This document shows, in pieces, positions 22,605-27,305 of a stretch of DNA of 27,305 nt. Within the stretch, counting starts at the first letter, position 1. The number at the start of each line of letters is the position of its first letter. Origin of the DNA: a virus. The stretch is taken from IMG/VR virus record IMGVR_UViG_3300005842_000039, positions 1-27,305 of that record. One strand, written 5' to 3'. The notes under the pieces are model-generated. The model was not told where the DNA came from and ran no database searches. It was given only the letters and a program-made list of their open reading frames with translations. The position numbers and the translations under genes were made by a program.

Positions 22605-24332
22605 ATGGTTTTTGATCAACGAAACTCGGCGTTCGAACAAGCCAAGGCCGAGTTGTCCCGCGCTGCCCACCCCCGCGCCGGGGAGAAGGTGTGCATCGGC
22701 ACCCCACACCTCGACAAGGCGGGATGGAACTACACCGAATCTCTGATCCGCATGTGCGCTTACGACAAGCAGCACGGCAACCATCTGCTGCACAACTCGG
22801 GGCTGATGAACAACGGCGCGTTCACCCCCGTGTGGGGCCGGGGCATCGAACTGGCGCACGCCCGTAACAGCGCAGCCGCCGCGTTCCTGTCCAGCGAAGC
22901 CGACTGGCACCTCTGGATCGACTCCGACATGGGCTTCGAACCGGACTCCCTGGAAAAGCTGCTGGACGCCGCCGACCCGGTGACCGCGCCGATAATCGGG
23001 GCGCTGTGCTTCATCGAGCAGGAATACTCCCACGACTTCCGGGGCGGCCTGCGGTCCAGCCTCGCCCCCACCTTGTACGACTGGTCGTGGGTCGAGCCGA
23101 AGAACGGGATGCCCGGCGCCTACCAGCTGACCACCCGCACCGACTGGCCCAACGGGCAGGTGACGCGGGTCGGGGCGACCGGAACCGGCATGCTGCTGGT
23201 CCACCGGTCCGCGTACGAGAAGATCTCCGCCTGGTTGCAGGAGGAGGGTGCGCCGCCGTCGATCTGGTTCGAGCGCATCCCTGGACCGGCCGGAGATCTG
23301 TGCGGCGAGGACGTGTCGTTCTGCCTGCGGGCGCACCAGGTGAACCTGCCGGTTCTCGTGCACACCGGTGTCACCACCAGCCATCAGAAGACCGTCTGGT
23401 ACGGGCACGAGGACTACGCCAGCAAGCCGTTCACCCCGCCGCCGTCGAACATCCTGCCGTTGCCGCCGGATCAGTGGCCGAAGCTGGCCATCAACCCTGC
23501 CGCGGCGAAGCAGGCCGCCGAGACCTCCCCGATCCGGGAGAAGCAGGTTCCGGAGGCCGATGAGCATGTGGCCGTGATCGTGCCGGTCGCGAAGCGGAAC
23601 AACGCCAAGGCGTTTCTGACATCACTGCACGACAGCCTGACGGTGGGCCAGCGGGACCGGGTGACGGTGTACGTGATGGCCGACGCCACCGACCAGGAGA
23701 CGGTGAACGCCTGGACCGAAGCCAGGAACCTCTACCCCGCTACGTGGATCTTCGCGAAGAAGTACGCGGAACCGATGGGCACTTTCGCGGAGAAGGTGAA
23801 CGAGGGATATCGGGTCGGCGACCCGAAGCCGTGGCTGTTCATCGTCGGCGACGACGTGAAGTTCCATGCGGGCTGGCTGGACCAGGCCATGGAGACCGCT
23901 CACGCCACCGGTAAGCATGTGATCGGCACCAACGATCTGGGGAACCCGTCGGTGACCTCCGGGAATCATGCGACGCACATGTTCATCCGCCGGGAGTACG
24001 TCGACAAGACCGGTGCGTCGTGGGACGGGCCGGGGGTTGTCTGCCATGAGGGGTATCGGCACTGGTTCGTCGACAACGAGCTGATCGCGGCTGCGAAGCA
24101 GGTGGGCGCGTGGGCGCCGTGTCTGCTGTCGCACGTCGAGCACATGCACCCGTTGTGGAAGAAGGGCCCGGATGACGAGGTGTACCGGATCGGGCAGGAG
24201 GCGGCGGAGGCGGACCGGGAGCGCTGGTGGGCGCGGCAGCAGATCCACGGGGATGCTCTCGTCATGGTGAGCGCGGACGGGTTCCCGCGCCGGGTCGCCC
24301 ACCCCAGCAAGATCGAAAACGAGGGGGAGTAG
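22605..24332 (+). CDS. Two-domain glycosyltransferase (GT-A type)
   Basis: A 575-residue fusion of two GT-A-like domains. Domain 1 (about 25-300) has the HLWIDSDMGF stretch with a DSD metal motif at 106-108 and an acidic GEDVSFC at 234-239. Domain 2 (about 320-555) begins HVAVIVPVAKRNNAKAFLTS and has FIVGDDVKFHAG with GDD at 415-417 and HATHMFIRREYV further on. Each should transfer a sugar from a nucleotide donor using a divalent metal. The ATG after GGAGGAGGAGG is preferred over a much longer frame antisense to the capsid gene. Phage glycosyltransferases beside capsid genes are known to decorate virion proteins in actinophages; here target and sugar are not known. Confidence 0.85.
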   Translation: MVFDQRNSAFEQAKAELSRAAHPRAGEKVCIGTPHLDKAGWNYTESLIRMCAYDKQHGNHLLHNSGLMNNGAFTPVWGRGIELAHARNSAAAAFLSSEADWHLWIDSDMGFEPDSLEKLLDAADPVTAPIIGALCFIEQEYSHDFRGGLRSSLAPTLYDWSWVEPKNGMPGAYQLTTRTDWPNGQVTRVGATGTGMLLVHRSAYEKISAWLQEEGAPPSIWFERIPGPAGDLCGEDVSFCLRAHQVNLPVLVHTGVTTSHQKTVWYGHEDYASKPFTPPPSNILPLPPDQWPKLAINPAAAKQAAETSPIREKQVPEADEHVAVIVPVAKRNNAKAFLTSLHDSLTVGQRDRVTVYVMADATDQETVNAWTEARNLYPATWIFAKKYAEPMGTFAEKVNEGYRVGDPKPWLFIVGDDVKFHAGWLDQAMETAHATGKHVIGTNDLGNPSVTSGNHATHMFIRREYVDKTGASWDGPGVVCHEGYRHWFVDNELIAAAKQVGAWAPCLLSHVEHMHPLWKKGPDDEVYRIGQEAAEADRERWWARQQIHGDALVMVSADGFPRRVAHPSKIENEGE

Positions 24333-24947
24333 ATGCACACGCAGGTCATCGACTGGGTGGGGCAGTTCCGGACCGACGAGGACCTCTCCGTCTTGGACAT
24401 CGGCGGCCGGGACCTCAACGGCAACACCCGCTTCCTCTTCCCGAACGCGAACCCGTATCACGTCCTTGACATCCTGCCCGGCAAGGGCGTCGACATCGTG
24501 GCTGACGCCGCCACCTGGGACTTCCAGGGCTACGGGCCGTACGACCTGGTGCTGTGCACCGAGACATTCGAACACGCCGAACACTGGCCGGACATCATCG
24601 CCACCGCCCACGCGATCCTGCGGCCCGGCGGGTGGTTCATCTTCACCTGCGCCGGGCCGGGCCGTCCTGTGCACTCGGGAATCGAGGCGGTCTGGGGGTC
24701 GATCGGGAACGAGTGGTACGCGAACGTCAGCCCCCAGGAGATCGAGGCCGTTCTGAAGGAGCAGGGCTGGATCGACATCGAGACCCATCTGGTGGGTCTC
24801 GACACTCAAGGGAAGGCTGTCAAGCCCACCAGGGACGATCCGGCGACCATGGTCCCGGCTTCTGCTGGTGCCACTGGAACAGCGGAGCCTGATAGGCCGG
24901 GCGAGGTCGTGGTCTCTGCTCGTCTTTCGCGGACTGCTGGCAGCTGA
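24333..24947 (+). CDS. SAM-dependent class I methyltransferase
   Basis: A 204-residue protein starting directly after the glycosyltransferase stop. It has VLDIGGRDLNG (20-30, SAM-binding loop), DIVADAATWDF (54-64), YDLVLCTETFEHAEHW (70-85) and LRPGGWFIFTC (96-106), the Methyltransf_11 order. Target may be the sugar added by the neighbouring enzyme (O-methylation), an inference from the coupling. The last 43 codons overlap the antiparallel gene at 24820-25119, and this tail lacks family features, so the ancestral end may have been near residue 162. Confidence 0.82.
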   Translation: MHTQVIDWVGQFRTDEDLSVLDIGGRDLNGNTRFLFPNANPYHVLDILPGKGVDIVADAATWDFQGYGPYDLVLCTETFEHAEHWPDIIATAHAILRPGGWFIFTCAGPGRPVHSGIEAVWGSIGNEWYANVSPQEIEAVLKEQGWIDIETHLVGLDTQGKAVKPTRDDPATMVPASAGATGTAEPDRPGEVVVSARLSRTAGS

Positions 24948-25119
24948 CGCAGATTCGTACGCGCATCGGCTGGCCGGTCCAGGACGCCCCGTCGTAGACC
25001 AGCCAGCCCTGGACGCGTAGCGACTCGTCGGAGGCTCGCCGCGCCTGGTCGCAGCGGTCGCATGCCTGCTCAGTCAGTTCCGGGAAGACGAGGTCGGCCC
25101 AGTGCGGGAGGGTGTTCAT
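24820..25119 (-). CDS. Small zinc-ribbon-like protein
   Basis: A 99-residue protein with two CxxC pairs, ACDRCD near residue 20 and ICVSCQ near 57, separated by 35 residues (GWLVYDGASW in between): a typical four-cysteine zinc ribbon. The C-terminal third is Pro/Arg/Gln/Trp-rich and disordered. GGAGGG lies 6 bases before the ATG, and its start overlaps the stop of the upstream membrane gene. Its last 128 bases overlap the methyltransferase on the other strand. May bind nucleic acid; not proven. Confidence 0.65.
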   Translation of the reverse strand: MNTLPHWADLVFPELTEQACDRCDQARRASDESLRVQGWLVYDGASWTGQPMRVRICVSCQQSAKDEQRPRPRPAYQAPLFQWHQQKPGPWSPDRPWWA

Positions 25120-25268
25120 CGCCGCCCTCCGAGGGTGTCCAGGGCGACGGCCAGGACGTAGAAGACGATGAACAGGACGCAGGCGGCCAGGATGTATGGG
25201 CCGAGCAGCAGCAGGATGAAGAAGAACGCGATCGGGTGTCTTCGGGCGATGTCTGGGTGGCGGGGCAT
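25116..25268 (-). CDS. Small single-span membrane protein
   Basis: A 50-residue protein: a basic start (MPRHPDIARRHP), a long hydrophobic stretch (about residues 13-43, perhaps two tightly packed spans) and a basic end. GAGGAGGAG lies 6 bases upstream of the ATG, and its stop overlaps the next ATG (ATGA). It is the first gene transcribed leftward from the promoter at 25300-25327. Function unknown. Confidence 0.65.
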   Translation of the reverse strand: MPRHPDIARRHPIAFFFILLLLGPYILAACVLFIVFYVLAVALDTLGGRR

Positions 25269-25299
25269 GGGCTCCTCCTCGGGGAGTCTGTCTGCTCTG

Positions 25300-25327
25300 A
25301 GAATACGCCCCTTGCGCTGCCCGTCAA
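25300..25327 (-). promoter_or_regulatory. Leftward sigma70-type promoter
   Basis: On the minus strand, TTGACG (25327-25322), 16 bases, then TATTCT (25305-25300). The start would be near 25293, leaving a 25-base leader with a strong ribosome site before the gene at 25268. This is one of the best promoter matches in the window and interleaves with the rightward promoter. Confidence 0.7.
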
Positions 25328-25340
25328 GCTGTTGTATGCT
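25312..25340 (+). promoter_or_regulatory. Rightward sigma70-type promoter of the candidate RNA
   Basis: On the plus strand, TTGCGC (25312-25317), a 17-base spacer, then TATGCT (25335-25340). The predicted start is about 25347. Its -35 lies inside the spacer of the leftward promoter, and the leftward -35 lies inside its own spacer, so the two cannot be occupied together. Confidence 0.65.
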
Positions 25341-25346
25341 CTAAGC

Positions 25347-25541
25347 AGACATCGGGTTGCTGGTGAACAACGTCGGTAAAAGTGGAAACCAGTGCACAAC
25401 TGAAACGGGGACCGGCCAGGACCCCCACCGGAGAAGGCGATTGAGTCGCGCCGGAGGGCCGTAGAGCCTGGTCAGGTCCCCAGCCATACGTCAAGATACG
25501 GAAAGGCCCGCGCCCTCTTCCCTGAGGTGCGGGCCTTTTTG
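25347..25541 (+). ncRNA. Candidate structured non-coding RNA, about 195 nt
   Basis: The stretch lies between a good promoter and an intrinsic terminator and has no credible gene. Domain 1: GTTGCTGGT (25356-25364) pairs with ACCAG (25388-25392) and CAAC (25397-25400), leaving a 4-base bulge and an A-rich 23-base loop. Domain 2: GGGGACCGGCCAGG (25407-25420) pairs with CCTGGTC-A-GGTCCCC (25467-25481), 14 pairs with one wobble and one bulged A; inside it CCC-A-CCGG pairs with CCGG-A-GGG, topped by a GCGA/TCGC hairpin (25437-25449). A single-stranded linker leads to the terminator. Two short frames inside have no ribosome site and weak G/C bias at third positions. It matches no RNA family that I recognise. 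A trans-acting regulator or a packaging-associated RNA are both possible; neither is shown. Confidence 0.65.
25502..25540 (+). terminator. Intrinsic terminator of the candidate RNA
   Basis: AAAGGCCCGC (25502-25511) and GCGGGCCTTT (25529-25538) form a perfect 10-bp stem followed by more T; the loop contains a further CCTC/GAGG pairing. Run of five Ts ends at 25540. The A-rich 5' side gives a weaker terminator for leftward transcription from the genes at 25552 and beyond. Confidence 0.88.
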
Positions 25542-25551
25542 CGTGCTAGTT

Positions 25552-25710
25552 CTAGCTGGTCTTGCGCCAGGTCGTGCCGGGGTTCTGCGTGACGAACACC
25601 TTCACCTCGGTCTCCGTCACCGCAGCGAACGTCTTGACGACCTTGCCTTCCTTGTCCTTCACCTCGTAGTTGGCCAGCGAAGAACCGCCGCCACCACAGT
25701 TACAACCCAT
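25552..25710 (-). CDS. Small Cys/Gly-rich N-terminus protein
   Basis: A 52-residue protein beginning MGCNCGGGGSS, followed by a compact beta-type domain (YEVKDKEGKVVKTFAAVTE ... TTWRKTS). The strong ribosome site TAGGAGGAGG overlaps the protease stop, so it is co-translated with the head genes. The C-x-C-G motif could bind metal or form a disulfide; the domain resembles short beta-hairpin proteins found near head genes in actinophages. Function unknown. It is too short for many gene finders. Confidence 0.72.
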   Translation of the reverse strand: MGCNCGGGGSSLANYEVKDKEGKVVKTFAAVTETEVKVFVTQNPGTTWRKTS

Positions 25711-25722
25711 CGGGTCCTCCTC

Positions 25723-27305
25723 CTACTCGACCAGGGCGATCAGCAGATCGCCCATGGCCTCATCGTAATCAGCCTGCGGGTCGGTCGCGGTGGCCGCCGC
25801 GACCAGCGCCTGCCACTCCGCCGCCTTAGCCGCCGCCTCGTCCGCGCGGCGCTGCTCAGCGAGCATGCCCCGGGCGATGGCCGCGCCCAGCGCCTCCGTG
25901 TCCCCACCCCAGTCGCCACCACCCTGCGAGACATCGTCGGCCTTCGGCAGGGCCCCAGCGGCGACCAGGGACAGCAGCTGCTCCTGCTCGTCGACACCGT
26001 CGATGGAGGCAGCCAGCATGCGGGGGATCGGGAACCCGGCCGTGTTGACGTGCAGGGCGGCCACCATTTCCAGGGTCCCGCCGATACGCCGCCAGTCGCC
26101 GGACAGCGGCGACGCGCTCATCTGCCGGATCGCCGCCTCATCAGCCTCCGGGGCAAGCACACCAGCAACCCAGATGCCGTACTCATCCTCGCCCGCACGC
26201 ACATACGCCCCGACGTTCGAGGTCTGGTCGTAATGCTCGGCGGCAGCCGCATAGCCCAGGTTCGGCTTGGCGTGACCACCACCGTAGGTGAGGCGGCCGA
26301 CCGGAAGCCGGGTGCCGTCATCGGTGGCGATCTCACCGGTGTGGAAGTAGGCGTATCCGGTGTTGGAGTGCGGCGGCTTCACACACGAGTGGCCGATGCC
26401 GACATGGCAGGTATCCCAGACGGCGACGTGACCGGAAAGGGTCCGGTCGTCGGCGATGGTGACCGGGCGCGGGCCGGTGAACTTCGGGTCCTCAAACGCG
26501 GACTTGGGCGGGGCGAATGCAGGCGCGCCAGCAGCTGCCATCAGTGCGGCCATCTTCTCTCCGGCCTTCCAGTTCTCAGGCAGGCTGCTTTCGCAGCCCT
26601 TGCGCTTGGCGATGGCGGTCAGCCGCTTCCGGAACGTGGCCATCGGGATCTTCGGGTTGGCGCGGCCGTACGAGGAAACAGCGTCGGACACGTCCGCGCA
26701 GGACGCGATCGGGAACCGGCGCCCCTGCGGGTCGACGAAGTCCTCGTCGCCCAGCTTGCTGCGGACTTCGGCCTTGGTGACATCCGGGGCAGCGTAGGTG
26801 CCGCCACCGATACCGCCGCCACCCTGGCCCTGCTCAGCGTCGGTGCCTTGCTGCTCGGGGGCGTCAGCCTTGTTCTTCGAGGGGAGGCGACGCTTGGCGA
26901 ACTCCTCGAACTCGGCATCCGAGAGCCAGATTCCGGATTCTTCGGCGAACTCTTCGTCGTCCTGGTTGCCCTTGATCTTCTCGGGGTCGAGCTTCTTCTT
27001 CTTGGCAAAGCCGCTGTCGTCGTCGGTCTCGAAGAGCTGACCCAGCTCAGCGATCGTCTCCACAACGTTTTCGATCTTGCCGCTGGCGGTGGTGCCCTCA
27101 ACGTTCGGGTCGTGGGAGTCGATCGGGGTCAGCTTCGCGTGACCGGACAGCTCCGCGAATGCAGGGATGTGCACGAGCGTCGCCGACGCGAACCGGCCGG
27201 ACCGGACCATCTTCAACCGGGGGCCGTCGTACGCCTCCTCCGCCATGGCCGGGGCGCCGCAGCCGCAGTCACCACCGGTCTGCTTGGCGTACGCCGCCTT
27301 GGCCG
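25723..27305 (-). CDS. Prohead/capsid maturation protease, 5' end beyond the window
   Basis: The frame has an ATG at 27246 (507 residues from there) but stays open to the window edge with a plausible coding sequence (DCGCGAPAM just before that ATG), so the true start may lie outside. From the internal ATG: an N-terminal strand pattern (SGRFASATLVHIPAF), a Gly/acidic linker with GQGGGGIGGG, a helical DUF6582-like segment (RRFPIASCADVSDAVSSYGRA and RFRKRL-type continuation, about 170-220), then the protease domain with AAAEHYDQTSNVGAYV (H338) and MSASPLSGDWR (S379), matching the His/Ser of the phage serine-protease fold. It would cleave the capsid N-terminal scaffold. An Ala/Glu-rich helical tail follows. 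May be fused to or follow the portal gene. Confidence 0.82.
   Translation of the reverse strand, partial: AKAAYAKQTGGDCGCGAPAMAEEAYDGPRLKMVRSGRFASATLVHIPAFAELSGHAKLTPIDSHDPNVEGTTASGKIENVVETIAELGQLFETDDDSGFAKKKKLDPEKIKGNQDDEEFAEESGIWLSDAEFEEFAKRRLPSKNKADAPEQQGTDAEQGQGGGGIGGGTYAAPDVTKAEVRSKLGDEDFVDPQGRRFPIASCADVSDAVSSYGRANPKIPMATFRKRLTAIAKRKGCESSLPENWKAGEKMAALMAAAGAPAFAPPKSAFEDPKFTGPRPVTIADDRTLSGHVAVWDTCHVGIGHSCVKPPHSNTGYAYFHTGEIATDDGTRLPVGRLTYGGGHAKPNLGYAAAAEHYDQTSNVGAYVRAGEDEYGIWVAGVLAPEADEAAIRQMSASPLSGDWRRIGGTLEMVAALHVNTAGFPIPRMLAASIDGVDEQEQLLSLVAAGALPKADDVSQGGGDWGGDTEALGAAIARGMLAEQRRADEAAAKAAEWQALVAAATATDPQADYDEAMGDLLIALVE

Noticed and set aside
22506-23567. Minus-strand open frame of 353 codons opposite the glycosyltransferase
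   Set aside because: The plus strand has DxD-type motifs and a proper ribosome site; the minus frame is a shadow.
25364-25465. Two short frames (33 and 20 codons) inside the candidate RNA
   Set aside because: No ribosome site before either GTG, and third positions are only about half to two-thirds G/C, unlike neighbouring genes; the bases are explained better by pairing.
1-27305. CRISPR arrays, tRNA genes, insertion sequences, integrase or attachment sites
   Set aside because: I saw no regularly spaced direct repeats, cloverleaf-like segments, transposase motifs or recombinase motifs; a systematic scan was not possible.

Overview
This window is part of the genome, or an integrated copy, of a tailed actinobacteriophage with siphovirus-type morphology. 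By eye it is about two-thirds G+C. Genes have the G/C-rich third codon positions, frequent GTG starts and GGAGG-type ribosome sites typical of phages of Streptomyces and related actinobacteria. A prohead protease, an HK97-type capsid protein, neck proteins, a tail tube candidate, a tape measure and a Dit-like protein appear in the usual late-gene order. No integrase, repressor, terminase or complete portal gene is present, so lifestyle and exact host cannot be read here. Right of about 3.65 kb the late genes run on the minus strand; read the map from right to left for that part.

Positions 1-3049 (+): a tightly coupled operon of small accessory genes, mostly with 4-base start/stop overlaps. 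It holds a NADAR-family protein, several unknown proteins, two small exported proteins (one a lipoprotein) and an HNH nuclease. At 3046-3396 (-) lies an isolated small virion-type protein, divergent from a tiny membrane protein (3443-3607, +). A perfect 15-bp hairpin at 3609-3646 closes the late operon.

Positions 3654-5593 (-): lysis cassette with an M15-type endolysin (TTG start) and four short membrane or coiled-coil proteins. Positions 5649-11076 (-): distal tail and fibre proteins. Positions 11080-15082 (-): tape measure, two tail-assembly-chaperone-like genes and, between those two, a membrane protein and a DUF3761-like lipoprotein. Positions 15075-18525 (-): neck and connector genes, including a protein that fuses a fibre-like domain and 20-residue repeats to a neck domain. 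Positions 18607-22493 (-): tail tube candidate, a small protein, a further virion protein and the major capsid protein. Strong hairpins follow both the capsid and the tube genes.

Positions 22605-25541 are an accessory island inside the head genes. A two-domain glycosyltransferase and a SAM methyltransferase read rightward, against the late operon. A zinc-ribbon protein and a small membrane protein read leftward from a clear promoter. That promoter interleaves with a second one driving a rightward transcript of about 195 nt that is strongly structured, ends in a textbook terminator and has no convincing reading frame: a candidate undescribed phage non-coding RNA. Right of it are a 52-residue Cys/Gly-rich protein and the prohead protease, whose frame runs off the window edge.

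The likely logic is that the late operon builds capsid, neck and tail and lyses the host, the glycosyltransferase and methyltransferase modify virion protein or another surface glycan, and the left arm plus the lipoproteins carry host-interaction or counter-defence functions. The RNA and its interleaved promoters, the NADAR gene, the lipoprotein/membrane pair and the neck fusion are the points most worth testing.
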